A stretch of DNA of 64,000 nucleotides from Clostridium_AM tanneri (GCF_033659955.1 NZ_JARUJP010000015.1:1-64000); one strand, 5' to 3'. Counted from the first letter of the stretch, positions 35,520 to 45,066 are shown. The notes: generated by a model not told the origin, from the letters alone. Numbers and translations: made by a program.

Positions 35520-36389
35520 CTACTTTAATCTAGTTCCTTCTTCATCCTGTACAATTAATCCTTGTTTCATTAGTCCACCTAATGCATTTTTAAAGTAGTT
35601 TTTACTTTGATGGAATACCCTCTTTATATCTTCTGGAGAGCTTTTATCATTAAAAGTCATAAATCCACCATTCTTCTTCAAATAATTTAATATCTGCTCT
35701 TGAAGCTCTGTTCTTTCCTCTACAGCTCTTTTTCTAGGAGTAAGACCAAGCCTTCCATCGTCGTATATCTTTTTTACTCTTAATTTTAATTCATGGCCTT
35801 CTTTTAGCTCTGAAAAGTATTCATTAACTAGTATAACTCCTTTATAACTTCTATCTACAGCTATCATTGCACTACCGTTTGTTTGAAAGCCATAGACCAC
35901 ACCTGTAACTTCATCTCCAACCCTGTATTTATTCTTTTGTATACCTTCTGGATCTTCTGTATCTAGAGTATCTAAATATCTATCAATATCCGTGGTTGCA
36001 GCTATTCTTCCAGTTTTATCTAGGTATATGTAAAACAGATAACCATTTCCAACCTCTATGTCATATTTCTGCTCTTTAAAAGGAATAAGAACATCTCTTT
36101 CTAACCCAATGCTTACAAAGGAACCAATCTTACTCTTAGCTACTACCTTTAAATAAGCTATATCTCCAACTTGAGCTAGAGGCTCTCCTAAGGTTGCTAT
36201 TATTCTATCCTTTGAATCTCTATATATAAATGCTCTAACTTCTTCTCCTTCTTGTAAGTCCCTACCTAATGCACTTTTGTTGGGTAAAAGTACATCGTCA
36301 CCAAGTCTTCCAGTACCAGCATCTAAATAGTATCCAAAGTCTGTTCTTCTAGATACTTTTACAGTATTAAATTCTCCTATGTTTATCAT
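35520..36389 (-). CDS. cvfB: S1-domain RNA-binding protein CvfB (YitL)
   Basis: 289 aa. Three S1-like OB folds: residues ~1-65 (FNTVKVSRRTDFGYYLDAG, DDVLLPN), ~70-140 (GDIAYLKVVAKSKIGSFVSIGLERDVLIPF), ~150-215 (GDEVTGVVYGFQTNGSAMIAVD), then a winged-helix C terminus (ILNYLKKNGGFMTFNDKSSPEDI). CvfB affects virulence-gene expression in staphylococci by binding RNA; here likely a general post-transcriptional regulator. RBS AAGGAGTG. Monocistronic. Confidence 0.9.
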   Translation of the reverse strand: MINIGEFNTVKVSRRTDFGYYLDAGTGRLGDDVLLPNKSALGRDLQEGEEVRAFIYRDSKDRIIATLGEPLAQVGDIAYLKVVAKSKIGSFVSIGLERDVLIPFKEQKYDIEVGNGYLFYIYLDKTGRIAATTDIDRYLDTLDTEDPEGIQKNKYRVGDEVTGVVYGFQTNGSAMIAVDRSYKGVILVNEYFSELKEGHELKLRVKKIYDDGRLGLTPRKRAVEERTELQEQILNYLKKNGGFMTFNDKSSPEDIKRVFHQSKNYFKNALGGLMKQGLIVQDEEGTRLK

Positions 36390-36509
36390 TTATTTTTCAC
36401 TCCTTACATTTCACCATTATCGTAATTACTGCTCCTTATTATATACTATTATTGCCATAGTTACTATAGTTTATAAACCTTAAAATAGAGATTTCAAATC
36501 AAATCTAGC

Positions 36510-36537
36510 ACAAAAAGCCGGCAAAATAACGCCGGCT
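36510..36537 (-). terminator. terminator of the M14 peptidase gene
   Basis: GC-rich 7-bp stem AGCCGGC (36516-36522) / GCCGGCT (36531-36537) followed on the minus strand by TTTTTG. Confidence 0.8.
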
Positions 36538-36570
36538 AGTTAAAAATAAATATTAAAAGAGTTCTAACCT

Positions 36571-37842
36571 CTAAATTACTGCTGCTAACAGTAGTAACTC
36601 CTCATTATCCCTATAAATCTTATTAAACTGACTTATCGGAAGTGGATTTCTTCCTCTGCCTACTTCTATAGTGTACCCTGGTCTTCTATACTCTTGAATA
36701 AACCAATCCTTATATCCTGAATAAGAGGTTATTCCTGTTGTTTCTGATAGGGCATAGCCGCTTACCTGTGAGAATAGGTTTCCTATTCTTCTAGCTTCAG
36801 GAGGAGTAAGTGCCCCATACTGCCAGTATATAACTTCTCCCTGGCTGTGGTATGCAAGTACCAGCCTAAAGTTATGACTTCTTGTAAAGTTTACTACAGT
36901 TTTAGTTTCTGGTTCAGATTCAGGGAAAGGACCAGAATATCTGGTAGGTCCCGGTCCAAATACACCATAACTTGCCTCTGCCTGCTTTGATAACTCCCAG
37001 GATGCATTATAATTATGATTTAAATCTACTCCTCTTGTATTTGCCTGCCAATTTTGCGAAAAATCTGTACTGCCTTTATTCCACTTTATCAAATCATTAT
37101 AGAAAGGATTACTTCTCTTCAAGCCGTTCAGCACCAAGTCAATTCCATCTGGATTTACCATTGGCATTATATATATACTACTTCTATTCCATATATCTGC
37201 TATGTTGTATCCGCCTATACTACGACCCTCTGAATAAGCCTTAGCAAAGTTTTCTGTAAACTTCATTAACAGAGGAGTAGTAATCCACTCTAATGCATGG
37301 TGAGACCCATTATAGAAAACCTGATTTGGTCCTGTACCAAGTCTTATATAGTAAAGGTTTCTTCCAAGTACGCTTTTTCCTGCAACTCCAACAGTGATAA
37401 ATGGATACCTAGCCTTAAGTCCATCTAAATCTTTTCTTAAAATCTCATAGGTATAATTAATGTTTGTATCTACCACATCAATACCATAGGGAACAATAAT
37501 AGTACTGCCTGGAATAAGAGCAAAGGGCTCTATGCCTGGGTTTGCTACTATTATTTTATATACCTGAGTATAGTACCTTCTAGCAATATCATACAAAGTA
37601 TCTCCAGGTCTTATAGTATAAACATCATATCCAAGCATAAATCTCTCTAAAGCATTATAAGTAGCTGGGCCTACAATTCCATCAGCAGTTAACCCATTAT
37701 CCCTTTGAAACTGCCTTACCGCTTCTTCCGTTTGCCTTCCATACACCCCATCAATTGGTCCTGGATTATAGCCAATCTTACTTAAAACTGCTTGTATTTC
37801 CATTACTTCTGTTCCTCTAGAACCTAATCTATAAACCGGCAT
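36571..37842 (-). CDS. peptidoglycan-targeted M14 peptidase with PG-binding and LysM domains
   Basis: 423 aa: peptidoglycan-binding domain 1 (~1-68, GSRGTEVMEIQAVL, GPIDGVYGRQTEEAVRQFQ), LysM (~75-120, YTIRPGDTLYDIARR), and M14 zinc carboxypeptidase (~130-423). Zinc ligands HxxE in SHHALEW and later AYHSQGE, substrate residues NPDG and DLNHNY, catalytic Glu in YTIEVGRG. The architecture matches gamma-D-glutamyl-L-diamino acid endopeptidase I of spore formers, which cleaves wall stem peptides. No signal peptide is seen, as in that sporulation enzyme, so action in the mother cell or upon lysis is plausible. Confidence 0.92.
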   Translation of the reverse strand: MPVYRLGSRGTEVMEIQAVLSKIGYNPGPIDGVYGRQTEEAVRQFQRDNGLTADGIVGPATYNALERFMLGYDVYTIRPGDTLYDIARRYYTQVYKIIVANPGIEPFALIPGSTIIVPYGIDVVDTNINYTYEILRKDLDGLKARYPFITVGVAGKSVLGRNLYYIRLGTGPNQVFYNGSHHALEWITTPLLMKFTENFAKAYSEGRSIGGYNIADIWNRSSIYIMPMVNPDGIDLVLNGLKRSNPFYNDLIKWNKGSTDFSQNWQANTRGVDLNHNYNASWELSKQAEASYGVFGPGPTRYSGPFPESEPETKTVVNFTRSHNFRLVLAYHSQGEVIYWQYGALTPPEARRIGNLFSQVSGYALSETTGITSYSGYKDWFIQEYRRPGYTIEVGRGRNPLPISQFNKIYRDNEELLLLAAVI

Positions 37843-37935
37843 AATAAACCACCTAAAAATTAATTATCAATATTATGTTATACTAGCACTTACATTTAGG
37901 TGACTATCTGAGTAGAAAATCCCTAATTATTTTAA

Positions 37936-37972
37936 ATAAAAAACAGTTAGAACTTTGGGTTTCTAACTGTTT
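37936..37972 (-). terminator. terminator of the gamma carbonic anhydrase gene
   Basis: 12-bp stem AAACAGTTAGAA (37941-37952) / TTCTAACTGTTT (37961-37972) followed on the minus strand by TTTTATT. Confidence 0.82.
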
Positions 37973-37991
37973 ACTTTAAATTAAAACTATT

Positions 37992-38495
37992 TTACTTATA
38001 CTCTTTAGCTTCATCTATATAATGCTGTGCTGCTTCTCTAATAGACATTCTTTCCTCTTCAGTAAGCTCACGAATAACTTTGGCTGGTGATCCCATACAT
38101 AAAACTCCTGAAGGAATCTTTTTATTTGCAGTTACTAAACTTCCTGCTCCAATCATAACTTCTTCGCCTATCTCAGCTCCATCTAATATTATAGATCCCA
38201 TACCTATCAATGAAAAATTACCGATTTTGCATCCGTGTAAAATTACGTTATGTCCTACAGTTACATATTCTCCTACCACTGTAGGAGTACCTTTTATATT
38301 AGCATGAACAGTGCTGTTATCCTGTATGTTGGAGCCCTTTCCTATATAAATAGAATTGCTGTCCCCTCTCACTACTGCTCCAAACCAAACACTAGCATCT
38401 GCTTCTAGAGTAACCTTTCCAATAACCTCTGCAGTATCTGCTACAAAAGAGCTTTCATGTACTTCTGGTTTATTTTCCTTAAAGTTACGTATCAT
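37992..38495 (-). CDS. gamma carbonic anhydrase family protein
   Basis: 167-aa left-handed beta-helix (hexapeptide repeats) that trimerises around zinc. The three metal His are visible in STVHANIKG, VGHNVILHGC. Also typical: VWFGAVVRGD, NIQDNS, LIGMGSIILDGAEIG, and MGSPAKVIRELT. Members are often annotated as YrdA/PaaY-like with weak or no carbonic anhydrase activity. ATG 38495 follows AAAGGTGGG; the longer TTG start (38513) lies in front of that RBS. Confidence 0.88.
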   Translation of the reverse strand: MIRNFKENKPEVHESSFVADTAEVIGKVTLEADASVWFGAVVRGDSNSIYIGKGSNIQDNSTVHANIKGTPTVVGEYVTVGHNVILHGCKIGNFSLIGMGSIILDGAEIGEEVMIGAGSLVTANKKIPSGVLCMGSPAKVIRELTEEERMSIREAAQHYIDEAKEYK

Positions 38496-38714
38496 ATCTT
38501 TCCCACCTTTCAACCAAATTAAATTAATAACTAAACTTTATACCTACTATTAAAATTATAACTAATTTTTATGTGAAATAAAACCAATAGTAATTGATTA
38601 TATACTGCTTTTATGATAACTTACTAGTATACTTTGGTAAAAATACTAAAAATAAAAACTAGTAAGATATGCTAGCATTTATAGAATAAATATTAAAATC
38701 GGAGGGGTTATATC

Positions 38715-39788
38715 TTGTATTTAAAATCGTTAGATGAACTAAAAAAGTATGTAAAAGACTTATCTGTAATACCTGGTGAAGAGCTAATGATACTAACTGC
38801 TGAAAAATCATCAATTTATGTAAATGAATTAATAGAATACCTAAATAAAGAAGACATAAACTTTTTTGGAGGCATATATCCAAGACTTCTCGTTGGAGAC
38901 AAAAGTTTACAGAATGGTTTTATCATTGAAAAATATCAACCTCTCTATTCTTCTATAGTACTTCCTTATTTAATGAGATTTAAATTAGATGTGAATACTC
39001 TAGAAGATTGTACGGCATTAGTTTTAGTAGACGGTTTATCAAGTCAAATGAAAGACCTAACAAATACTGTTTATAATAAATTAGGGAATAATGTTAGTTA
39101 TATTGGCGGTGGAGCTGGATACTATGATTTAACACAAAGACCTTGCATATTCAATAATAAAGGAGTCTTTCAAGATGTACTTTATGTTTGTATTATAAAA
39201 TCCCCAGTTAAAATTGCAGTAAATCATGGTTGGAATAAGCTTGAAGGACCTTTTCACATAACCGAATCCAGATCTAATATACTTTGCAAATTAGATAGTT
39301 ATAATGCCTTCGATGTATATAGAGATATAATTGAAGATGAAGAAAAAATTACTCTTTATAAATCAGACTTTTTCATTTACGCTAAGGATCACCCCTTTGG
39401 AATTGTAAAAAGAGGACAAACTAACCTAGTTGTAAGAGATCCTATAGCCTTAAATGAAGATAACGAAATTATTTGTGTGGCAGATATACCTGAAGATAGT
39501 GACTTATACATACTTAAGGGAGATATTAATTCACTTTTAAGTTCCTCACTAGACATTGCAACAAATTGTGCTTCAAATGCACCTGAAAAATATATTCCTC
39601 TACTATTCGACTGTATTTCCCGTGCAATGTTTTTGGAGGAGCGTTTTGAAGAAGAGCTCACAAATATTCAAAGCAAATTTAAATACACTGTTCAAGGAGC
39701 CTTGTCCATAGGTGAAATCGCCTCTAGTAATAATGGTCAATTAGTAATTCATAATAAATCTACTATATTAGGACTTCTTTCAATTTAA
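38715..39788 (+). CDS. FIST-domain (FIST_N/FIST_C) sensory protein
   Basis: 357 aa with the F-box and intracellular signal transduction (FIST) layout: N-terminal part with INFFGGIYPRLLVGDKS and ALVLVDGLSSQMKDLTNTVYNKLGNNVSYIGGGAGY, C-terminal part with GPFHITESRSN, DHPFGIVKRG and a late SRAMFLEERFEEEL plus GALSIGEIASS. FIST domains are proposed to bind small ligands such as amino acids. No fused kinase or cyclase output is present. TTG 38715 is the start, with GGAGGGG 7 nt upstream. Monocistronic. Confidence 0.85.
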   Translation: MYLKSLDELKKYVKDLSVIPGEELMILTAEKSSIYVNELIEYLNKEDINFFGGIYPRLLVGDKSLQNGFIIEKYQPLYSSIVLPYLMRFKLDVNTLEDCTALVLVDGLSSQMKDLTNTVYNKLGNNVSYIGGGAGYYDLTQRPCIFNNKGVFQDVLYVCIIKSPVKIAVNHGWNKLEGPFHITESRSNILCKLDSYNAFDVYRDIIEDEEKITLYKSDFFIYAKDHPFGIVKRGQTNLVVRDPIALNEDNEIICVADIPEDSDLYILKGDINSLLSSSLDIATNCASNAPEKYIPLLFDCISRAMFLEERFEEELTNIQSKFKYTVQGALSIGEIASSNNGQLVIHNKSTILGLLSI

Positions 39789-39795
39789 AGGTTTA

Positions 39796-39830
39796 AAAGG
39801 CTAGATGAAAAATAAATTCATCTAGCCTTT
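39796..39830 (+). terminator. terminator of the FIST gene
   Basis: 14-bp perfect stem AAAGGCTAGATGAA (39796-39809) / TTCATCTAGCCTTT (39817-39830), 7 nt after the stop and shared with the convergent transporter gene. Confidence 0.82.
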
Positions 39831-39874
39831 ATAAATTTCTATTTTAGGTTTATATCATAAATGTTACTTACAAA

Positions 39875-41239
39875 TTATGCTACATTTTTATTGTTAAAAT
39901 TTCTTATATCCTTAAGTCCCTCTTCATCCTTTAGTCTCATATATAGGTAGAAAGGAACTCCAAATAACATAAGCAAGAAACCATACAATACTGTTTCTGC
40001 ACCGGAACCATAAATAGCCCATACAGAATAAGTAAACCCTATTAGTGGTACAATAGAACTTTTTATGAACTTCCAAACATTAAAGCCTTTTTCCCTTTTT
40101 ACCAAAAGAATTATCTCTGCTGCAGCAGTACTTGCATACACTGGAAGATAGGATAGCGTTGCTAATAAAATCATGAAATTAAAAGCGGAAAGTAATGACT
40201 GCGTATAGTTCATTAATAAAAGTATATTTGTAAGCACTGCATTTATTATCAATGAAACATGGGGTGTTTTGTACTTTGAGTGAACTTTAGCAAATATCTC
40301 TGGAAAAACTCTGTCTACTCCAGCTGCATAGGACATCCTCGCTGTTGTTAAAAGCCAGCCTACAACGGAACCAAGTACACTTACTATAGAAGCTAATAAT
40401 AAAGCTTTGGTAATACCATTTCCAAAATATTGAGCTAATATATCAATTATTGGCGAAGTACTCTTTGCTAAAGTTTCTTGAGGCATAGCTCCCATAGCAA
40501 AGAAACTTATTAGCATATAAGTTATAACAGCAATAGAAATTCCTAAAATCGTACTTAATTTTATGTTTCTCTCAGGATTTTTTATCTCACCTGCTGTCAC
40601 TGTGGCAGTTTCAAAGCCTGTAAATGCCCATAAAGTTGCCGCTGCTGCTGCTGGAAGGGTATTTATTCCTTTCCCTTCTGGAAATGCCGGTGTTAAAAAC
40701 TCTGGATTAAAATGATAAGCAGTAACACCGACGAAAAACATAAATAAAAATAGCTTAAATATGGTTATAACTGTTTGAAAAAAAGATGCTTGCCTAACTC
40801 CTACAATATTTAATATTGTAAATATCCATAAGATACCACTTGTGTATAAAAATGCATAGAGACCATTATTATGTATAGCAGGAATCATCGTCGCCGTATA
40901 GCTTGCAATAGAGGTAATTATTGCAGCATTACCAATCCAAGAAGCTGTCCAATAAAGCCATGCATTTAAAAAGCCCATAAAACCGCCAAGAGCGATTTTT
41001 GAATACTCATAAGGCCCTCCTGTCTTAGGTATTTTAGATCCTAAATTACCAAAGGAAAGTGCTAAAAATATAGAACCTATCCCTGTAAGTGCCCAAGCCA
41101 AAAGAGTAGAACCTGGACCAGCTGCATTAGCTAAGGTTGCTGGAAGCATAAATATGCCGGAACCTATCATGTTGCCTGCTACCAGAGTAGTGGCCACTAG
41201 AAGTCCCATCTCTTTCTTTAAACCTGCCTCTTTTTGCAT
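39875..41239 (-). CDS. APC-superfamily amino acid/polyamine antiporter (APA type)
   Basis: 454-aa transporter with 12 hydrophobic segments. APC motifs: NMIGSGIFMLPATLANAAGP at the start (unwound TM1 substrate site), GGPYEYSKIALG, WAFTGFETATVTAGEIKNPERNI. The overall pattern resembles the basic amino acid/polyamine antiporters (arginine/agmatine, arginine/ornithine, putrescine/ornithine exchangers), but the substrate is not determinable here. AGAGGAGG precedes ATG. Monocistronic. Confidence 0.87.
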   Translation of the reverse strand: MQKEAGLKKEMGLLVATTLVAGNMIGSGIFMLPATLANAAGPGSTLLAWALTGIGSIFLALSFGNLGSKIPKTGGPYEYSKIALGGFMGFLNAWLYWTASWIGNAAIITSIASYTATMIPAIHNNGLYAFLYTSGILWIFTILNIVGVRQASFFQTVITIFKLFLFMFFVGVTAYHFNPEFLTPAFPEGKGINTLPAAAAATLWAFTGFETATVTAGEIKNPERNIKLSTILGISIAVITYMLISFFAMGAMPQETLAKSTSPIIDILAQYFGNGITKALLLASIVSVLGSVVGWLLTTARMSYAAGVDRVFPEIFAKVHSKYKTPHVSLIINAVLTNILLLMNYTQSLLSAFNFMILLATLSYLPVYASTAAAEIILLVKREKGFNVWKFIKSSIVPLIGFTYSVWAIYGSGAETVLYGFLLMLFGVPFYLYMRLKDEEGLKDIRNFNNKNVA

Positions 41240-41468
41240 TTGAATCCTCCTCTTTGTATAAAATTAAACAACGTTGTTACTTTATCATAGCACATTAAGT
41301 GAGTTAATAATTTTTCTACATTTTATTGCAAAACAATACAGTATTTTTCCTCTAATTATTACATTAAAATATTTCCCTTATAAAGTCGTAAATATACCTT
41401 TTACATTTTTTATCAAAAGCCGTATAATTTCTAAAGCCTATATTCAAAATGTATATTAGTAGTTCTCA

Positions 41469-41497
41469 TTGAATTTCTGTTAAATCTGCTTTATAAT
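41469..41497 (+). promoter_or_regulatory. nrdJ promoter
   Basis: TTGAAT (41469-41474), 17-nt spacer, TATAAT (41492-41497). Transcription should start near 41504, at the edge of NrdR box 1. Confidence 0.7.
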
Positions 41498-41504
41498 AAT
41501 AAAG

Positions 41505-41520
41505 ACACTATATATAGTGT
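41505..41520 (+). promoter_or_regulatory. NrdR box 1
   Basis: Perfect 16-bp palindrome ACACTATATATAGTGT, matching the NrdR consensus (acaCwAtATaTwGtgt). It covers the predicted transcription start of nrdJ, so NrdR would repress by blocking polymerase. Confidence 0.88.
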
Positions 41521-41536
41521 GCAGAAATTAACTACA

Positions 41537-41552
41537 CTACTATATATAGTGA
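41537..41552 (+). promoter_or_regulatory. NrdR box 2
   Basis: CTACTATATATAGTGA, centred exactly 32 bp (three helical turns) downstream of box 1, the standard spacing of paired NrdR sites. The outer positions deviate from the consensus. Confidence 0.82.
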
Positions 41553-41590
41553 TTGTTGTAAATACTTACATACAGGGAGGTAGACTTCTA

Positions 41591-44500
41591 TTGGATTCTA
41601 TAAAGAGTTTATTTAAAAGATATTATACAAAAGAATTAGAAATACATAGCGATAAAACAGTTTACGATTTATTTAAGTGGAAAAAGGTTGATGTATTTTT
41701 AAAAGACCATAAAACAGATAAAGTATTAGTTGATATGAAAGAATTGGAGTTTCCAGAACATTATTCTCAAAATGCCTGCGATATTATAGCTTCAAAATAC
41801 TTCAGAAAGGCTGGAGTTCCAAGTGAAACTGGCTATGAGAACAGTATGAGATCTATAGCAGATAGAATGGTTAATTTTTGGTGTCAGTCACTAAAGGATG
41901 AGGGAATAATTAAAACAGAAGAAGAAGCATCCATTTTTTACGATGAAGCCGTTTATACTTTATTGAACCAAATGTATGCACCTAATTCCCCTCAGTGGTT
42001 TAACACTGGTCTTGCTCAATCCTATGGTATAAAAGGTACTAAACAAGGTCATTTTTATTTTGATGAGAAGGAAGGAAAGGTAGTAGAAAGTTCGGATAAC
42101 TATTCAAGAACTCAAGCCTCAGCTTGCTTCATATTATCTATTGAGGATAAGCTTCTAGGTCCTCATTCCATATCGGAGCAGTATGTAACAGAAACAAAGC
42201 TTTTTAAAGGCGGTTCTGGTACTGGTACTAACTTTTCTCGTATAAGAGGAAAAGGTGAAAAACTTTCCGGCGGCGGTGTATCTTCAGGACTTATGAGTTT
42301 CTTAAAAGGTCTTGATAGAAATGCAGGCGCTATAAAGTCTGGTGGCACTACAAGAAGAGCTGCAAAAATGGTATGCCTTGATGTAGATCATCCTGAAATC
42401 ATGGATTTTATAACCTGGAAAGCAAAAGAAGAAAATAAAGTAAGAGCCCTTGGAAAGATGGGGTATGATATTGATATAGACGGAGAAGCATATGAAACTG
42501 TATCAGGACAAAACAGCAATAATTCTATAAGATTTTCAGATTACTTTATGAAAAAGGTTGAGGACTTAGAAAAAAAATCCGATGAAACAATAGATCTAAA
42601 AGGAAGAGTTGATTCAAAGGTAAATAAAACTGCTAAGGTTTCTGATATATGGGAAGCTTTTAACTCCTCTGCTTGGAACTGTGCTGACCCTGCTCCACAG
42701 TTTGATGATACCTTTAATGCTTGGCATACTTGTCCAGCGGGAGAGGATGGTGTTGTAAATGCAGATTATAACAAAATTAACTCTACAAATCCTTGTGGAG
42801 AATATGCCTTTTTAGATGACTCCTCCTGTAACTTAGCTTCTATCAACATATATAAATTTTATGATGTAAATACTAATAAATTTGATGTAGAAGGATACCT
42901 ACATGTTATAGGTCTTACTCAGTTAATTCTTGAAGCATCAATTCACTGGGGGCAGTTCCCGACTGCTGATATTGCAAGAAAAACCTACCTGTTTAGAGCA
43001 ACAGGACTTGGAGTTGCTAATATAGCTTCCTTATTCATGGTTATGGGCTACCCTTATGACTCAGAGGAAGCTAGAACTTTGGCTGCAGCTTTAATTGGTA
43101 CTCTTACCGGTTATTCTTACTATGTATCCTCACTTATGGCTAAAGAAGTGGGCTCCTTTGCAAAATTCGAGATAAATAAGCCTCACATGATGAGAGTTAT
43201 AAGAAATCATGCTAGGGCAGCTGGAGTTAACTTAGATTTCCTAAGTAAGGCTAAGGACGCTAGGTTTAACCCTGAATTTGAAGGTTTAAACTACGAACCT
43301 ATAAAGGTTGACCATGAGAACTTAAATAGAGAAGGATTGAATTATATAAGTTCCGCTTTAAAAGACTCTTGGGTTAAGGCTCTTCAATCCGGTAGTGAAG
43401 CTGGATTTAGAAACGCTCAAGTTTCTGTTATAGCTCCAACAGGAACTATATCCTTTGCTATGGACTGCGGTGCTACATCTATAGAGCCATTTTTCAGCCA
43501 TATCGTATATAAGAAGCTTTCTGGCGGTGGATTTATGACAATTATAAATCCTGTTATAACTATAGCCCTAAAGAAGCTTGGCTACACTAAAGATCAAATA
43601 GAAGACATTTTGAATTACGTTCTTGAAAAGGAAACAGTAAATGAAAATGGGTTTAGTTATGAAAAGATTTTAGATGGCAAAATAGAGGGTGCTCCCCATT
43701 TAAAAGAAGAACATCTTCCTATATTTGATACATCAAATCGTTGTGGAAGTGGTGAAAGATACATAGCACCAATGGGTCATGTGCTTATGGTAGCAGCAAT
43801 AACACCATTAATATCTGGTGCTATATCTAAAACTGTAAACCTACCTAAAACTGCAACAGTAGAAGACTTTAAAAAAGTAATTTTATCTTCCTGGAAGCAT
43901 GGGGTAAAGGGAATAACCTTATATAGAGACTCCTCCAAGGCAGCTCAACCTTTAAATACCAGCTTAGGAGATAACAATGATACAAAACTTGAGAATCTAA
44001 CTTATCAGCAGCTTCTTGCTAAAACTAGAGAGCTGCAAAAGGGAGTAAAGTATTCAAGACGGGATAAACCTGTAGGCATTCGTCAGGGTACTACTCATCC
44101 TGCTCAAATTGATGATGTTAAGATTTATACTACAGTGAATAGACGCCAAAATGGTGAAATATCAGAAATATATATAACAACGGATAGAGAAGGTACAATA
44201 ATTACAGGACTTCTAAATTCACTATCCAAGTCAATTTCTGTAATGCTTCAATATCATGTAGCTCCTCAAGATATAGCTAGAATGTTAAGAGGACAAAAAT
44301 ATGAGCCTTATGGCTTTGTACAAAAGCACCCTTATATAAAATATGTATCATCCATTTCAGATTTAATAAGTAAGGTTATTGACATTGAGCTTGGAGATTT
44401 CTCAAGGTGTCAGGTTAAGCCTGAAAATTATAATGAAGATACAATAGGTTCAAATACTGAGGCTGCAGTAGATTCTTTAACTTCCAAGGACGGCGAGGTT

Positions 44501-44629
44501 AAAACTAAAAAGGTAGATGGCGAAAGAGTTTATGGTTCTACTTGCTCTACCTGCTCCAGCACTAGAATGGTGAGAAACGGAACCTGCATGGTATGCTTGG
44601 ACTGTGGATCTACTACTGGCTGCAGCTAG
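41591..44629 (+). CDS. nrdJ: adenosylcobalamin-dependent (class II) ribonucleotide reductase
   Basis: Reduces ribonucleotides to deoxyribonucleotides using coenzyme B12, oxygen-independently. 1012 aa. Active-site cysteines: the redox pair in SACFILSIED (~177) and SSCNLASIN, the NPCGE thiyl-radical region (~400), NRCGSG; finger-loop GGSGTGTNFSRIR. A Cys-rich C-terminal tail with CSTC, CMVC, LDCGS and CS likely re-reduces the active site. Start assigned to TTG 41591 after GGGAGG. The longer ORF begins at a GTG inside NrdR box 1 and would put both operators in the coding region, so it is rejected. Regulated by NrdR. Confidence 0.94.
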   Translation: MDSIKSLFKRYYTKELEIHSDKTVYDLFKWKKVDVFLKDHKTDKVLVDMKELEFPEHYSQNACDIIASKYFRKAGVPSETGYENSMRSIADRMVNFWCQSLKDEGIIKTEEEASIFYDEAVYTLLNQMYAPNSPQWFNTGLAQSYGIKGTKQGHFYFDEKEGKVVESSDNYSRTQASACFILSIEDKLLGPHSISEQYVTETKLFKGGSGTGTNFSRIRGKGEKLSGGGVSSGLMSFLKGLDRNAGAIKSGGTTRRAAKMVCLDVDHPEIMDFITWKAKEENKVRALGKMGYDIDIDGEAYETVSGQNSNNSIRFSDYFMKKVEDLEKKSDETIDLKGRVDSKVNKTAKVSDIWEAFNSSAWNCADPAPQFDDTFNAWHTCPAGEDGVVNADYNKINSTNPCGEYAFLDDSSCNLASINIYKFYDVNTNKFDVEGYLHVIGLTQLILEASIHWGQFPTADIARKTYLFRATGLGVANIASLFMVMGYPYDSEEARTLAAALIGTLTGYSYYVSSLMAKEVGSFAKFEINKPHMMRVIRNHARAAGVNLDFLSKAKDARFNPEFEGLNYEPIKVDHENLNREGLNYISSALKDSWVKALQSGSEAGFRNAQVSVIAPTGTISFAMDCGATSIEPFFSHIVYKKLSGGGFMTIINPVITIALKKLGYTKDQIEDILNYVLEKETVNENGFSYEKILDGKIEGAPHLKEEHLPIFDTSNRCGSGERYIAPMGHVLMVAAITPLISGAISKTVNLPKTATVEDFKKVILSSWKHGVKGITLYRDSSKAAQPLNTSLGDNNDTKLENLTYQQLLAKTRELQKGVKYSRRDKPVGIRQGTTHPAQIDDVKIYTTVNRRQNGEISEIYITTDREGTIITGLLNSLSKSISVMLQYHVAPQDIARMLRGQKYEPYGFVQKHPYIKYVSSISDLISKVIDIELGDFSRCQVKPENYNEDTIGSNTEAAVDSLTSKDGEVKTKKVDGERVYGSTCSTCSSTRMVRNGTCMVCLDCGSTTGCS

Positions 44630-44714
44630 GAGGAAAAGCATTAGCCTTTACTGATACAATTAGGAGCTTTACTAAAAAGAGAATGCTTATCCATTAATAT
44701 CCAAGTAATTCAAT

Positions 44715-44758
44715 AAAAAATCACTACTTAAAAATATAAAGTTAAGTAGTGATTTTTT
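44715..44758. terminator. nrdJ terminator
   Basis: 16-bp perfect stem AAAAAATCACTACTTA (44715-44730) / TAAGTAGTGATTTTTT (44743-44758), with A/T tracts on both sides. Its right arm overlaps the 3' end of the DUF6448 remnant on the other strand. Confidence 0.85.
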
Positions 44759-44978
44759 GTAAATCTCCAGCATCAACATTGTTTACATCAAAATTCTTTA
44801 GATTCATTACCTCTTCAAATCTCTCTATTAGTTCGGGCATTCTTTCTTCAGGTACCATTCCTTCCAATGGAGATAAGTTTCCAACTTCAATAGCTTTATC
44901 TGCTGTCAATACTACTTCATCTATAGGAGTTCTTACTGGCCTTAAACCTTCATAAAAATATAATTTAATCCTTAGCAC
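44742..44978 (-). pseudogene. truncated second copy of the DUF6448 surface protein
   Basis: The open frame matches residues ~107-170 of the intact protein encoded at 48234-48971 (shared blocks TPIDE, ADKAIE, LSPLEGMVPEE, MPELIERFEEVM, LKNFDVNNVDAG), then runs into unrelated GDLQKITT and stops. The signal peptide, the first ~80 mature residues and the sorting signal are missing, and no RBS precedes the possible GTG at 44978. Its upstream DNA still carries the same promoter and triple-repeat operator as the intact gene, so it is an internally deleted tandem duplicate lying downstream of the kinase gene. Confidence 0.85.
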
Positions 44979-45014
44979 AAAGCTTTAGTTTTGTACTTGA
45001 TTAAGTATGATTTT

Positions 45015-45059
45015 ATTTTAAAGATTTATTTTGGACTATATAGGGACTATTTGTGAACT
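45015..45059 (-). promoter_or_regulatory. triple 11-bp-spaced direct repeat and -10 box, copy 2 (before the remnant)
   Basis: Minus-strand half-sites AGTTCA (45054-45059), AGTCCC (45043-45048), AGTCCA (45032-45037), each 11 bp apart, then 11 nt and TAAAAT (45015-45020). The arrangement is identical to the element before the intact DUF6448 gene. Direct repeats at one helical turn are typical for OmpR-family response regulators. The site lies directly after the stop of the kinase gene. Confidence 0.7.
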
Positions 45060-45066
45060 TTTTCGT

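Noticed and set aside
41519..41590. Upstream GTG start of nrdJ
   Set aside because: Would place the start inside NrdR box 1 and upstream of the RBS GGGAGG.
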